A stretch of 64,000 nt of DNA from the NCBI RefSeq assembly GCF_964199755.1, contig NC_133896.1, positions 92,550,215 to 92,614,214 of the forward strand, read 5' to 3'. Position 1 is the stretch's first letter. Every line of letters starts with the position of its first letter. The position numbers and the translations under genes were made by a program. Source of the DNA: Larus michahellis. Lineage: Eukaryota; Chordata; Aves; Charadriiformes; Laridae. The notes beneath the pieces were generated by a model. It did not search any database. It was not told the DNA's origin and saw only the letters and a list, made by a program, of their open reading frames with translations. Of the stretch, positions 25,237 through 39,600 are shown piece after piece.

Positions 25237-28200
25237 GCAAGGACTTCTGAGTCAATAAATACCAGTCAAAATGCACAATTCCTGCTGACCTGCAGTCCCC
25301 TCTTCATCTCTGGAGAAAATAAACATGGGCTGTGGGTGCTGAGCTGCTCTGCCTTCTTCAGAGCCTCCATTGTATTTGTGTTTGCGGCGTTTCAGCCAGC
25401 AACACTGGGCAATGTTCACTCGGTACTCCCAGGAACTTGGAGGAACTCCCTGGTTATTATGAGATTACCCCTTCACTGCAAAATAAACGGTGCTTTACAG
25501 ATACCCTCTCAGGGGTGTTCCCTCACAGATGTCCAGGAGTCAGGAGGGGTCAGGACAGGAGGGATTTGACATTGTGTATAAATCCTCTCAGTGCAAACTG
25601 CAGCCCCCAGCACAATGCCATTCACTGTCCAAAGTATCCAGCATCCACGGGAACAGAACTGCCTCTGGAAAGCCTAAAGGAGGCTCTCTGTCTCACACCT
25701 CAGCCTGCAGCAGCACCTTTCACATCTGCAGGCAGCTCAAAATTGGATGTGGAAGGGAGCTCCTGATCACTTGTGTCTGAACAGAAAAACCAGTTGCCAT
25801 ATCCCAGTTTTCCCTTTTCCTAGGGGAAAGCATTTTGGTTTGGGATTCTCTCGCTATCTTCTAACACATCTTAATAGAGCCACTTGTCCTTGCTATCAGT
25901 CAACATTCACGGTATAGTTGTCAAACTACTGATTTAATAACAAAAGGCCCAGCATCCCTCATGCTTGCTATTTGCTTGGGGTGGGAATGAAGGGACAGAA
26001 ATGTCTTTGTTTCTCAATTTGCTAGCAGCAGTAGCAGAATGCCATCTCCTACTTGGTCTGGCCATTAAAGGGGGTGAGGTATACTTTGTCCCTGGGCTGC
26101 ACAGGTACTTGATGACAATGGAGTGATTCAAATGCTTTCTGGATTGTGTTACACTTTTTCCAAATTGGACCCTGGCAGTGGTAGATCCCTCCAGCTCTGT
26201 TCTCCACGACCATGATGCTGCTTGGTACTAGCCTCATCCCATTACCAGTTTCCAGTTCCAGATATTCTGTACCCTGTTTTTTGAGACTGGAAGCACAGTA
26301 AGGCAGGGGCTGTTTTACACAATGCCTGGAAAACACCTGATACACTGAGATGTTCCATCGGCAACTTACTCAAGCCGCTGCTTCTCCCTTTTTCCCCCCA
26401 ACCCATCCAAACACTCAGTTAAAAGAGAAAAAGATTTAAAGATATTTCAGTCTGGCAGGAAAGGTGCAGGATGTTTGCTGTTTTGAATTTAAAAAAAAAA
26501 AGGATTTTTTTTTTTGCCAATGTTTGAGAACAGAGGGGTTTTCTTCAGAAAAAAACAGAGTATACAAATACTCTATCAAGTTTCAGATCACTTGTCTCCT
26601 GAGCTATTTGGGGTCATTCTGAAAGCCAAGGCTACTTTGCAATTTGCAGAATTTGCTTTCTGTGTTTTCACCTAGAGCACTGTTGTTCACAAGGCAGCCC
26701 CTCAAGCCTGAGAAACCATACGAACATCACACCACAGTCCTGAGGCTGAGCTTAGGACGAAGGCGAGACATGCTTCAGCAAACATCGGACAAAAGAGTGG
26801 CCCAACAGGACACAAGGGTGGAGAACTGATCTCACAGGTGACCTGCACAAGAGCATGTGGCATAAGGTGTTCAACAGAAACTTCTCAGAGGAAAGGGCAG
26901 AACAGCAAATCACGAGTGGCATGAGCTGGTCCAGGGGGCACAGTCTGCTCTGCTGCGCGGCCAAAGCCCCTGCTTCCCACAGCCCTGCAGCCCACACAGA
27001 ACTCACTCACGGTAAATCATGCTCTAGAAATTGTAGCTTATATTTTAAAAAAGCTTCTAATAATTGCGGTTATGAAAATAACTCTGAGAACCTGAATCAC
27101 GGGTAAACCAAGCAACGTAGAGCAGCCTTGGAGCTGGAAACAACAGTTCTCACATCACCTTCTCGAAGCATTTCAGTCACAGTCTCATTAACTCATTTAT
27201 TCTGCAGCAATGGAATTCTGCATTTTCCCATAATGTGTAAATACAGTATTTTACCAGTATCTGTAGTCAGGTACCCGACATCAGTTTCTGGCCAGCCTGC
27301 AAGCCAAATCCACACAAAGCCAGGGAACTGGCTCTTCATGGCAAGGGAGGCAGTCCTGGCACATGGCAGCAGTGAGGCCGAGGACTGTGGTCTGATAAAC
27401 TGCTGAAGCCATCTACAAGTTAACTCCTTCCCAGGCACACACCAGAAAACAAGTCCTGGACTATGCTTCTTGAAACAATACTTCACTAAACAATGCCCTG
27501 ACAATAGAGATAGATTGCCTGGAGACACTGCGAGGCCAAGAAAAGATAAAAGCTTTCTTAAAAGAATGGTTGAAAATATTCATTGCCATATTGTGGCGAT
27601 GACTATTTTCAGCAGATATGGGCCACAGCTGCACATGTTTGTGTGAAGAAAGGAAGACAAGAATGAAAGGATTTTTTTTTATATCGTTACCGTTTGGTCC
27701 CATCTCATTACAGAATACACAGAAGCTGGCTTTACAAAGGATGCGTTCTTTTGAATCCTTGTGGCTTGGAGCCAGAGCTAAGGTAAATAGTTGTTAATTA
27801 ATTTAATTTAAGCCATTAATGAGATACAGAATCTAACTCACTTTACAGCGGTGTAGGTCCTGGCCTATATGCTATACCAGATCTATGTACTGTATAAATA
27901 ATACTATAGTAAGAAACTATTGGTGTTGTGAAGTCAAAGATTCAGATGTTAAGGATCATCAGCAATAAGCCTGACCTTATTTCAGCCCAATCCATGAGCT
28001 ACCTTGCCGTCTTCAATTACGTAACCACATAACAATTTTCCACTGGATCTATGAAGATCCTGTATATTTGAGGTCTTTTATACTTGTGGTTCATGTCTTA
28101 TTTATTGCATATCATCCAAACTCTGCTCTAAAGCCTGAATCATTAATTTTCCAGATTGGGTTTTTTTTCTGTTATATTTAATTTTTGAATTTCCAATGTA

Positions 28201-30080
28201 TGGGAATTCCTGTTCTATTTCTGGAGACAAGCATCTGAGGTCCATGCCTCTCTCCTGTCATGTTTCCAGTCCTACCTGTAAGCCTCCCACCCCTTCTCAG
28301 AACATCAGGATATTGAGCCCAGAAGCTCTTTGTCCCAGTGTCTTCATTCCCACGTCACAGCTCCCTACCTTCTGCAGTCTTGTCAGAAAGGTTCCTTCTC
28401 CTCTCCCACGGTCTGTCAGACAAACACTGAAAGCACAGCAGAGGCAGCAACACTGTTCATCTCCTGTGCCCCAAGACAGCACGGCCACACCATACACCCC
28501 ACTGCTCTGGTGGGAGAGAAGGTTGCCGTCCACCCCTGGGTTTGAGGACAGGCAGAAATCCTTCAGAGAACATGCATTTCTAATGTCTTTGTGCAAAGCA
28601 GGACTTTCTGAGGCTCATAACTTGAGTAAATGTGGGAAAATTTTCACGGAAATAGGCAAATATACATTCCTGACATCAGAGGGATCCTCCGCCCCAACTG
28701 CTGATCAAAAGACAAGTCTTTCATCCAAATTAGGTAGTGATTGTTAATTCTTAGTGGTATCCCTTTCAGGCTTTTTTTTTAATACATAGACATGAGAATA
28801 AAGTCTCCCTAATTTTTTTTCTGAAAACTGAATTATTTTTCCTCCCTTTTTCAAAGAAAGGGGAAAAAAAGCATGCAAGGTACAGAGATTAACCCCTGAC
28901 ATGGGAAATTTCACCCTAGCTATTTCAAATGTAGCAAAGTTCATACACAACTGAAAACAAGGCATTATAATATGTGGCATTAATCACAAACATACTTAAT
29001 CATAAACATCTCCTTATATGTTGGCTATAACAATCAGTTTCCCGGCCTATTTCTGTTAAATGGAAAACAAAACTCTGTTTTGCTCTCATATTGATTAAAA
29101 GGTGTGCTAAGATCTTGCAAATATTTAGTCAAAAACTTGTTAATAATCCTTCCTATGCTGTATTGAAAATGTTTGCCTCAGTCTGAGTAACCTCTTCAAC
29201 TGAATTCCCACAGTTTTACCTTCCTGTCCCAATATACATGACATGGATAAAACCAGAGCACTGACAGCAGGGTGCCCAATACAAATTAACCAGGGGATCA
29301 TTAAAGACTCCAAGCTATCAGCTTGGGGACTCACCTTCCTCTCCTTCTCCTGCCAGCAGTCCATCCATCCTCCCAAGCCCAATGGCTGCTCTCCTTCAAC
29401 CCCTTGCCCCCACCACCATGGCACCACCTGGGGTGGACAGCTGGCCAGGGCCCACACTATGCAGGTCATGTGGAAAACAGGCTGGAGAACAACAGGAAAC
29501 CATCATTTCTCATGCTAAAGAAAGGAGTGACCTCCTTGAATGAGCAAAATGCTTAGGTCCCTGACTCCTGTGACACTACAGTCAGGGTGAGTTCCGGCTC
29601 AGTTTTTTATCAGTCTTAGAATCACGATTGATGACTGATTAGAAAATTGAATTCCCAGAAAGGCTGGAGGAGAAGTTGATTTTTCTGGCCTGGGTGAGGT
29701 GCTTTGAAAAGGGATCCCAAGGCATGTTGATAAGGGAGCCGGCAGTTCTGCTGCTTTGGTTGTACCTGTTTTGTGGACAAACAAATGACTTCAGTTTCCA
29801 ATGTTGTCAATCTGGAATCCCTCATCACCACCAAATTAATAAAAATGTCTTTAAAAAGTGAATAAAAACATGTTAAAAGCACTAAGTAGCCAGCAGTCTG
29901 GCGCATGAAGCCCAGGGTCGGATGGTAGAGAGGGAGCAGGGGGTCTCTTTCTCACCTAGGTAATGATTATACGAGCCCCATAAGGACATAGTTAAATCAA
30001 GTATTAAGAAGACTGCACTTAAGAGGGGGAAAATATGTCAATCACACTTTGCCTTTGACAAAAGGAAATTCCTTGAAACT
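25237..30080. other. Gene-free stretch, nothing firm recognised
   Basis: Several overlapping frames on both strands exceed 90 codons (for example 25332-25766 and 28196-28747, +). None shows a domain, a consistent frame or a convincing splice context. No repeat family was recognised. Confidence 0.45.
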
Positions 30081-30192
30081 GAGAATGGGGAGAGAGCGGG
30101 AGGGAGAGTGTCTCGTCATGTGGGTGGCCAGGAAACTGGAGGCCAGAAAAGTACGAGAGAGAGAAAGAGTAAGAGACAGGGCAGGGGGGGGG
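30081..30192 (+). repeat. GA-rich low-complexity tract
   Basis: Purine-rich sequence (gagagagcgggaggg..., then acgagagagagaaagag and a run of eight G) is visible directly. It may adopt non-B DNA, but no gene function is implied. Confidence 0.75.
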
Positions 30193-33100
30193 AACCCACC
30201 AGACTGAATTCTAATCCAAATGCTGTGAGGCGTTCACACCAGGCCTTGTGAGAATATTAACAAGGTTACAGGAGAGGGGCCTTTAGCCTCGGGAATTATT
30301 AGTGAATATGGAATTATATTTGCGCAAACACAACCAGATGCAAGCAGCTAAATGCTCTGCAGATGTGAAAGGAGACGGAGTGCGTTCCAAATGGGCAGCA
30401 GCTTCGTGTGTTTTAACCCTCCATCGTGGTGCCTGGTTGCCTGTCTGAGGGGGCTGCTTTTCTGAAATGGCAATGGGACGGGAGGGACAGAGTCTTCTTT
30501 TTTATCAGAAATTCCAACATTTAGGGATTATTCTTCTCCAGAGCCACTAGCATCTCCCAGCTGACTATCACGCTGAAGAGTATGTCCTGACTACATTCTT
30601 TTATCTCTTTGTGCCTTAGATTAATTTCCCACAAGTTTTCTTTTTTCTTCCATTTTGCCGTGTCTTTTTCTAAAATCTCCCTCTGTTCTCCTTCCCTGTT
30701 TTACCTCATTTTTTGCTCTCTCTGGTTGCATTGTATAACTCCACCGCGGCCTGAGCACTTAGCCCGCATGCACGACATCGCAGGCTGTTTCCATTAGAAT
30801 GAGAAATTGATTACAAGAGCCAGGTATTTCTTTGAAGTAATCCTGTTTTACTACAAACAAAGTCCCGCTTCTTGAAATACAGTGAGATTGAACAAGAATC
30901 TGTTCCTTTGCTCATGATCCCAGATCTGCTTGCAGTCAGGGCTCTGCTCAAAAAGCTCCTTCCCTTGGCTTGCTTTCCAGGCCATTGTGTATTCACTTCA
31001 TTTCTTGTACCATGATTTTTGGGTTTGCTCCCTGCCTGTTTCCTCCCGCTTTCCACTGTTTCATTCACTCTAATCGATCCTCTGACTCTGCATTCAATGT
31101 TTACTTTGGGCAGTAGCCTCCATTGTTTAAGTTATTACTAAACACAGGCTGTTGTTCCCTCTTTTTGCCAGTGTGGAAGGCAGCAAGCACACCTAGCACC
31201 CTGAGTGGGACTCATGGATGATTCAAAACCAAAAAGCTGCCTCTCAGCTCCCAAACTCACATTACTAGGTGCATATTACCAGTAACTCAGTGACTCAATT
31301 GAAAATGCAGCTTCATCATTCTACATGAATCGCTATTTCCAAAGCAATTACAGTCCCTGCTCTGAAGAGGAGAGAGCATATACTGAATCTTTAAAGATCA
31401 ACTTTATCAATTTAAGTACAAAGCCACTGAAATGGCTGTAGGCATAATTATAAGGGGTTTTAGTGTCACTCTGTGGCAGGGATAAGACTTCCACTCAAGA
31501 GGAAACTTTCTGCATGAAGAACAATGGCAGCGAATGACTGCTCATCCTATAGAATTGTAAATGTAAAAGTATGGAGATCTGGAGACTTTCTGGGGATCTT
31601 AACAGATTACAATTTGAATTGGGTGAGTATGCTAATTGTGATTTTAATTACCTGAATGGCTTGAATTCATATTAAGTAAGATCTTGCCCATTTATTTCCT
31701 TTAATCACAATGCTTGTTTTCAAAAATAATCACAATATTCCTACAGTATGGCTTGTGCAGAATTATTGATGAGGTATGCCCTCAGATTTCATCATCTTTT
31801 AAAATACTTTCTACTGCTGAATCCATGTTTTAGAGGCAATTAAAGACTCTAGAGTCAGGGCAGATTTTTCACACTCAGGCATGCTTTATTGATTTTTGAT
31901 TATTCTTTACACTCTATGAAAAACACAGTGTACTCTTCTTAACAATACAATATGTATGGTTTGACTACAAAACAAATTTTCTGTTAATTTCCAAGATGTA
32001 TATTAATATATTAATTTTCTTAGAGATTAAAAATCAGGCCTTTTAAAAAACAGACCCCCCAGTATTAGACCGCTCTTTGTCTCCTATCTTGGTAAAATAA
32101 TAGAGACTCCAGTGACCCAAGGAGGCTGCCCAGTGAAAAGGGAGGATGGAAAAATATCACATCTTCATAGATGAAACGCTAATTATTCTGTGAAAAAAAT
32201 TGCTTCCTATTAAAACTGTCAAATAAGATTTTTGTTTTCTTAGTATTTAAGGAGGAGTCTAGGCATCAATGGGAGAGAGCAGCAAAAAGGACTTCAACCT
32301 CCCCTACAAAACTGGCTAAAAGCTCTGCTAGCTCCCACATAAGTGGAACTCATTGTAACCTTCCACGAAGGCTTTTTTTCACTTGCTTCTTATAACTGAG
32401 CTGGTTTTGTTTTCCTATTTTTCCTGTTGCATGTAATCTTGTTTTCCCCCCAGGCCAGGCCCAGAGGCTGCTCAGTGGACCACCGCATCTCCTCAACATG
32501 GCTGCCTCTCCCCAGTGCTCTGGATGGGCCGAGAGCAGCGGCAGGCCTCAGCTGGTGGCCACGTTGAGAAGGCTTTTCCCCATTGTTCCCAACGGGGTCT
32601 GTGTTTTATGATGCCTCACAGTATAGGCAGCAACCATCTCCCCCGAGGGCAACGGCAGTTTCTGTTTCATGGAGAACAATGGATGATGGTGGCCAGTCCA
32701 AAAGGGAACAATTCTGCATGGGGGGGAAAACAACAACATCAACAAAACAACTTTTAGTCAGAAAAAATAACAGCAAGTATGGCCATTCATATGAAGCATC
32801 TGGGAGGAAAGCACCTATTGTGTCAGATCCTCTTTACAGACAAGCTAAGAGGGAGGCTGGAGGCAGCATCCTTGTTTTCTGCACTGAAGGGGAAGCCAGT
32901 AGCACTCTCCCTGGAGGAGTGATGGAGAGGAAAGTGGACACGTGTAGATGGCTGGCTCCAGGCTTGTAAGCAATGGGGGCAAAATCACATTTTGCTGCCC
33001 AAAGGAGAAGGGACAGGGTCACTTCTGCCATGAGATGGAGGAAAGGTGAGGAGCTGAGGCTCGGGGAAAAGCTGTGAAGATCTGATCAGTTGCTGCCACC

Positions 33101-33959
33101 ATCACCAGGAGGCCAGAAGAGCTGGAGACATGGACCAATGCTGCTTGGCGGTGCTGCCCTCCTGCTCAGCCAGAGCTGGTGCCCATGGAATCCCCTGGCT
33201 CCCTCAGCAGCGGCGGTCAGCCTGGCTCTCTGAGCGTGTGGCATAAGAAAAGCAGGTGGCAGGACAGGGAGGTTTTGATGCCACCCCCAACCAACCTGAT
33301 GCTCTCGGCAGCTGGCCACTCTGCCTGAGTTAAGTTCCAGTTGGCATATGAGGGGAGCAGGATTGTGTGAGCCTGGGGAATTTCACACTTCTACAGGATA
33401 AAGCCAGTCTAAGGGAATGGAAACAAGGGGGCTGCGTATGAAGAATAATTAATGGTGGGAGGCGACAAATAAGCAGGAATTCGGAGTGCAGAAAGCAAAG
33501 GGTGCGAGAGTCTACTTCAGCAACTTTTCATTGCTCTGGTGAAACAAAATGGCTGCAAATCCAGCCAAAGTATCCATAAACCATAGGTGTTCTGCATTCC
33601 CCAGATGGGAACATAACAGTCAGAGCATTGCCATGAATGTGTGTATAAATGGTAAAATTAAAAAAAAATAATTAACATTGAAAATCTTTATCTGGGAGTG
33701 TTATTTAATATTACATTAACACATGTGACTGATTTTTTTAGAGGTAATTGTAACAACTCCGCATTTTATGTACTTCAGTCTTTCTGGTATCTAGAAATAC
33801 ACTTGGTTGTGCCATATCTACATTCTTGTTAGGTGTTTATTTTGGTACTTTGTGACAGTCTTATTTTTTAAATTAACATAAAACAATCAGCAAAATGTAT
33901 ATTGAACTGTACATTAAAAAATGGATGTTAAATCACTTCCAGTTACAGGTGTTAAGCCC
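30193..33959. other. Gene-free stretch with complex non-repetitive blocks
   Basis: No exon was recognised. The 30230-30400 and 31600-31740 blocks are non-repetitive. The second is rich in TAAT/ATTA cores (gctaattgtgattttaattacc), a composition seen in some distal enhancers. This is inference only. A moderately GC-rich interval at 32440-33320 has open frames on both strands but no recognisable product. Confidence 0.35.
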
Positions 33960-34230
33960 CTGATCTCAATTTAGCAAGTAGTATTTTTATTAACCCCATA
34001 GAAGAAAATACGAAAGCACTGCTAGTAAAGTTTGCAGATGACACACTGCTTGGTGGAATGATAAACAGTACTGAAAAAGAGCCAGTTATACATAGCTGGG
34101 TTGTTTGGTAGGAAGGGGAACTCATTCAAACAATGTGTCTGAACACACATAAATGGGGAAGGTCACACACCTGGGAACCAAAAACCTGTGTCACTCTTAC
34201 CAGTTGGGGGACTGTGGAAACCACTGACAC
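33960..34230 (+). mobile_element. CR1-like LINE reverse-transcriptase fragment (decayed)
   Basis: A single frame across about 33980-34064 reads FINPIEENTKALLVKFADD followed by TLLGGMINS. This matches the non-LTR RT palm region FIND(L/I)EE...KFADDTKLGG, in which FADD is the catalytic motif C. The frame then hits a stop near 34110. It resumes with a weak match to the downstream 'FN..K...LHLG..N' region (NTHKWGRSHTWEPKT, about 34142-34187). It is an old, inactive fragment in + orientation. Assignment to CR1 or a related L3-type clade is by resemblance only. Confidence 0.65.
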
Positions 34231-37200
34231 TGAAATTGGTAGACAGAGATCAGACAGAAAGAATGTGAGCTCTCAGTGCAGTGCAGCAGCTAACACTATT
34301 CTCCAATATATAAATGCTATTCATTGTTCTATCAATCTGTGCATCATCTGCAAACTTTCTTAGCAACACTTCCTTTTTTTTTTCTTTTTTAGCAGATGGT
34401 TGAGTAGAAGCAGACAAATTATATTGAGAATAGCAATAGTATTGTGGCACATTTTGGTGCTTACCCTGAACAGAAGAGCTTGAAAAACTGAAAAGATTAA
34501 GTAGACACAATTGTAATTTAAAATGTGTAAAGCCTATTTTATGACAGTTTTGAAAAAAATCAGTCCATGCCATTTCTTTAAGAAAAAAAATTCTTTGATT
34601 ATAAAGGGAGAAGATTTCTGAAAATAAAACGTGTTTTAGCTTAAAAGGCGATGATGTTAATCTAAAATTGGAAAGTGAAATTAAACTAATTTAGATTGGA
34701 AATAGGGCATATCTTTTAGAAACTGGAACAATTTATAAAAATAAATCATAGGTTTTACATCAATGACTTTTCAAAAGTGTCTGGTGCCTAATGACCCCTG
34801 ATTTAAATGAGAATTAGGCAAGCAGATCTCTCTGTACCCTACTCTCACATCTTAAAGATCCTTATTTCAAGAAGCAGATTGAGGGATTCACCTCATTATT
34901 CTTTGCAGAGTCTCTTCTGAGAACCCTGGACAGACATTAAGTCACAAGAAAATGTTCACACTGTAATATATCCTCTAGAGAAAGTGAGAGAGATGTCATG
35001 CTAATTGCCATTGTAAAAAGGCAGCTGTGAGGTTCTCTTACTAAACTGAGCAATCACAGTTACAAAGCAGAGGTTCGAAATGTGTGAATTCCTACCTATT
35101 CCTAAATTTCGCAAATCTGTTTGCTTACAAGATTTTTCCTAACAGACAATTTCTTAAATTTGCCAAGCTTGTATAAAACTTTTGAGTTCTTCATTTTTCT
35201 ACAAATTCCAGTAATAATATTTGCAGTCTTAAGAGTCCTTAATATCTTCACAGGTATGGAAATATCACCATCAGCTGGGTACATCTGAAGGAGGTTTGAC
35301 AGATGGGGAAAATGATTAGGAGAGAGAAGACCATCCTCAGTAATAATATTGCCCAAAGTAAAACTCTAGTCCATGGACTATTACTTGAAGACATGCTTCC
35401 ACTTCAGAAAGGAAGAATCGCTGCTGCATACCAACAAAAGACTCCTTGGTGCCCAAGATGATTATGACTGAAGAACCAGTCAAGACGATGATTTTCTCAG
35501 ACTGTTTCCCAGATTTGTCCCAGCTTTGCATACAACTTAACAGATCTTTGGATACAATGGCGTGAGGGAGTACACGAATCTAGTGAAATATATTTTGGGT
35601 GGTATTTGCATTGATGCATATTAGCATATTGAAATTTTAAAAGGAGAGTATTTATGCGGGAGATAGGAAGGTCTGAGGGCAGCATCTAAACCAATAAATG
35701 TCCTTCTTTCCAGGGCTAAATTCCTGTAAGAATACCAGAAAGTATGCGAAAGTACTGCATATCTGGCCCCCAGTGCTTCTTACATCTTTTCTCTCCTTTT
35801 CCAGTCTTGTGTTCTTTAAAAGCAGACAGATATGGATGACACGTCGGCACTAATTTTTTTTTCTTTGTGAAGTCCGTTGACACAGCCATTTTTTCCTGTC
35901 TGTGCATTTCATTTAACTTATAGGGGGTAAGTATGCCCATTCACCATTTCCACGGACAGTCCCTAAGAACACTTATCTGGGCAGCAATATTTGCATATAA
36001 AACTGCATTTCAGATACAAAAGACAGGCGTTGTTAAAAGCATTGCTTATGTTACACCCAAAAATATGTTAAGCATTTTAGAGATATAGAATGAGATAGTT
36101 CTCTGCTGGGAACAACGATCGAAGGGCACCTCAGACACCCAGGCTGGATTAACCACCGGAAATAATAGCAGAATTGGGTTTTCTATTTACTGTAGTAAAG
36201 CAACCTTGCCTATAAACTCCTTATTGCTGCAAACCAAAGGTGTGTGTCTGGGGAGGGCAAGCTTTTCCCCTTGATGTTCCAGGACATGGAAATACAATCC
36301 TTTTTCAGACACAGATGTTTGCAATAGAAAACTTTCACTCCACTCTCTTCTGTTTTTAATCTGCTCATGACAGGAAACACAGATTCAAAATGAATGTAAA
36401 GAACACAGTCACCATAACTGATGATAATACAAAAGAACATGTAGGAAAGAATTCTTTTTCCCAACATATTATAGGGAGAAAAGGTTTACAGATTTCAGAA
36501 GGTTCTAGGTGGTTTTATTTCTCAGTGGCTACCAGTACAGCGTTTTTCCACGAACATCACAGGACACATAGCTCTCTGCAATGCTATGGTACTATCAACA
36601 GTTTCAGCATACAAAAGATAATACAACGCTTCTTTATGCTCTCTGCCAGATCTTCAGCGCTTTCAAATGGCTACCCTGCCAAAGCTTCACTGAACAGACA
36701 GATGTATAAAAATAGCCAAAGATTCTTCCATAGCATGTGTAAAATGTAAAATGAAACAGGTAAGAGTAATTGATTCACCCTCTTCAGCCAGACTTGCTGC
36801 TAACCTCTAGGGTCTTAAGAATTTCAAAGATGTGCTTTTAAACTTTGCCAACCTTCACGTCTCAAGTGAAGTTCTTTATGTATGACAATGGGAAGGGTAT
36901 GACTGGACTCTTTCCTGTGCTTTTGGGTTGCCTGTTCCAACTTCTCCTTGTACTCTGTTCAGATCCCACCATACCTGGTCTCCCTTCTCTGCCTTGTCTG
37001 CTTTGCCTAAATCCTCTTTCCTTCCTTGCTAATGACATCCTTCACTTAAAAAACAACAGGAGTCACCACATTTACATGGCGATTTATGCAAATTCATTTA
37101 TCACACTGTGTGTCATACATTCACTCTTTGATCTGTGTCCACTTTGTCTGTGTAGATTATGAGCTATTTGGAGCAGGGGCTGTTCCCCTGGTATGTGCTT

Positions 37201-39289
37201 GAGCAATGCATGGCACAAAGGGATCCTGTTTTAGACAGTACCTGAGCAATCCTGTAGCAAACAAGAAAAACAATTGTAATTATAATTACCCCTCCCCCAA
37301 GCTACATTAAAAAACTTCAAACACTCCAAAATTGAGAAATGACAGCATCAACTCTGTGATTTGATTTTAATTCATTTCCCTCTCTTTTTTTGTATAAATA
37401 TTATGATACTGTCTCTAGCTATATGATAGCATACAATTTTTTTACGCAAGGGTCTTGCATCATTGATTATTGTTAATTTTTTTTATATTTTTTATTCAAA
37501 ATGGTGTCCTAAAATTTTCTTACCATAGGATTTTCTGTCATAATCCCTCAACTGAGTAGAAAATTACTAATTTCCTTCTACATTATTCTTTGTTACTTTT
37601 ATCAGAAAATGTGAATGATTCAAGAGTATTAGTGACATTATTTTGACAACACTGACTTGAATAGCTGTTACTCTTACTCAAACAGCACAAATAGATTAAG
37701 CATAAAACATAAAACTTAAATGTTAAATTAACAGACATAGGTTCCAATATTTTAGCTTGTTTCATGTTTTTAGCATATGGTATATTAGAAGCACAGTAGC
37801 AAAAAATAAGCTTTTAGCTAGGAGTGCACAGAATTTCTGCTAATTTTTCAGATGAGGAACACAAAATATTTTTTGACAGTGGCAAGGAATAAAGCCAGGT
37901 TTTCAAAATTTATTCAGCTTCTTTAACGATTCTTCCTTTTTACAATCTGCTGCCAAGAAGGAAACAACTTCTAATTTCTATGTTAAATAAGATGAGGAGG
38001 CTGTGCATAAAAACTCTATGCATCCCTAGCTAACTTCCAGGACCACATTCACACTGTAGACCAATCAAGGCTGAGTCCTGTGTAAAGCCCTGCCTCTTCA
38101 AGGCTTCATGAAAAGAAAAGTTTTGTGGGCTGTAGCCCAGCTACAGAGCTCTTTCTACCTGGAAAAAAGAATCACAGACTTTCTGTTCTGCTCCTAGCAT
38201 TATCCTGCATTTTCACTAATCACTAATTTGAGCATATGCCCAAGTCTTCTCTTAAATCATTTTACGGCTATTGTCTGTAGTTTTTTCCTGGATTTTTCAC
38301 GATCTTTTTTTAAGCACAGAAACCCAAAGTGGACTTAGTATTTACTGACTGGTATCCCAGTACTAAAAAATCACTTAACTGACCATTTCAGCAACAGGAC
38401 TGCACTTCCAAAGATAGTTGCTTGTCCAACACAAACTCTAGATGTTTTGCGGAATCACTGTGTCCCAGGATGCAGACGCTCAGCAGAAACATGCGTTTTA
38501 GAACTCTTGTTTCTAAGTCAACAGTCACTTTGGCATTAGAATTGCACAGAGAATAGAACAGAGAATTACACTAGTGATATTTTGACTGAGTTCTGGTTGA
38601 CGTTCACCCGTTACTGGTATTTTCCTAATTTGGGCTCAGTAGCAAATTCTGCACATCTAAACAGTCTTGAATGGATTCACAATGTGCATTGGGGTAATAC
38701 AGGTAGGGAAAAAGTATCTAGGAGTCATATATGAAAAAGGTCAGAAGAGTTTTGGCAGCAGCAGGAGATTTCAGAGCACAATAAATATGAGCAGTGAATC
38801 TTTCTCCTCCCCTAACTTGGCCATCTCTCAGGATGCAAGCTGTCTCATCTTCTCTGGGATTCTCAAACCAACCTCTGCTTCTTCTCACCTGCCTTGCACA
38901 TTCACACCACTCTCCTTCTCTGCCTGCACCAATAGCATGCCATGCTTATTCTTCTGCCCTTGCTAAATTTTTGTCATATTAGTGGGCTCTTCTTGTGTTA
39001 AAGGAGCTATTGTAAATATTGTATTAATTTTTTCATTTTGTTCAGCTTGAGTTTGCGTTCAACAAAGACTTCAAAGTAATAACTCAGGCTCAGTTCTGAT
39101 TAAAGAAAAAAACCAAACAATTTTAATTCAAGTTCTTACTTCAGTTTCAATTTGATTTTAAAACATGCTTTGTTTTAATAGACTCCTATTATCAGAATGG
39201 TTTGAGTGATAACCTTGTTTTTAGTGTTATTTACAAGTCTGTCAATATTTGTGTCAAGGGTACATTTCAACATCAATTATTCGGTACCT
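34231..39289. other. Gene-free AT-rich stretch
   Basis: No gene, RNA or confidently identifiable repeat was seen. Long A/T runs (for example around 37380-37500) and many stops occur in all frames. A small inverted repeat (ctgtagc/gctacag) lies near 38130-38150. Confidence 0.45.
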
Positions 39290-39600
39290 ATTTCCAGATT
39301 ACAGGCAACAGTATTGAGTAGGGCAAAGCACGGGTCACCCGTGCTCTACTAAAAGTCTCCCAATTCAAATCTAACAAGTACTTTTGGAGAGCTGTCAGCT
39401 AATCAGCCCATAGTCATTTAATGTGTGCTTCTCCGGTATGTTTAACTAAAATGCTCTGTGGTACTAAGTCAAAGGTATTACAAAAATCTAAAAAGTTATC
39501 ACCTTTCACAGTTCCATTTATTAACTCAAATTCTAATAACCTTGAAAATTAACCCTAGTACTTTTTAAGTAGTATTAACCATACCTCCATTCTTTAGTCT
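39290..39600 (-). mobile_element. Ancient LINE RT fragment, antisense
   Basis: Read on the minus strand, about 39456-39502 translates to NFLDFCNTFDLVPQS. This resembles the non-LTR RT motif A (FLDFSKAFDxVxH), with the aspartates kept and the rest decayed. Surrounding AT-rich text resembles antisense CR1/L3-type LINE sequence found in amniote genomes. Borders are approximate and the fragment is non-functional. A profile search is needed to confirm it. Confidence 0.5.

Noticed and set aside
25003..25766. 188- and 144-codon overlapping open frames as genes
   Set aside because: They overlap in different frames, one crosses a CTGT microsatellite, and neither shows a domain or a promoter context.
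28196..28747. 183-codon open frame as a gene
   Set aside because: Overlapping frames of 71 and 99 codons lie in the same DNA on both strands, there is no recognisable domain, and composition resembles translated noncoding DNA.
29190..29240. Minus-strand VKLWEF reading as a WD40 (ERCC8) exon remnant
   Set aside because: The frame meets a stop a few codons later, with no flanking WD40 residues. This is a chance match.
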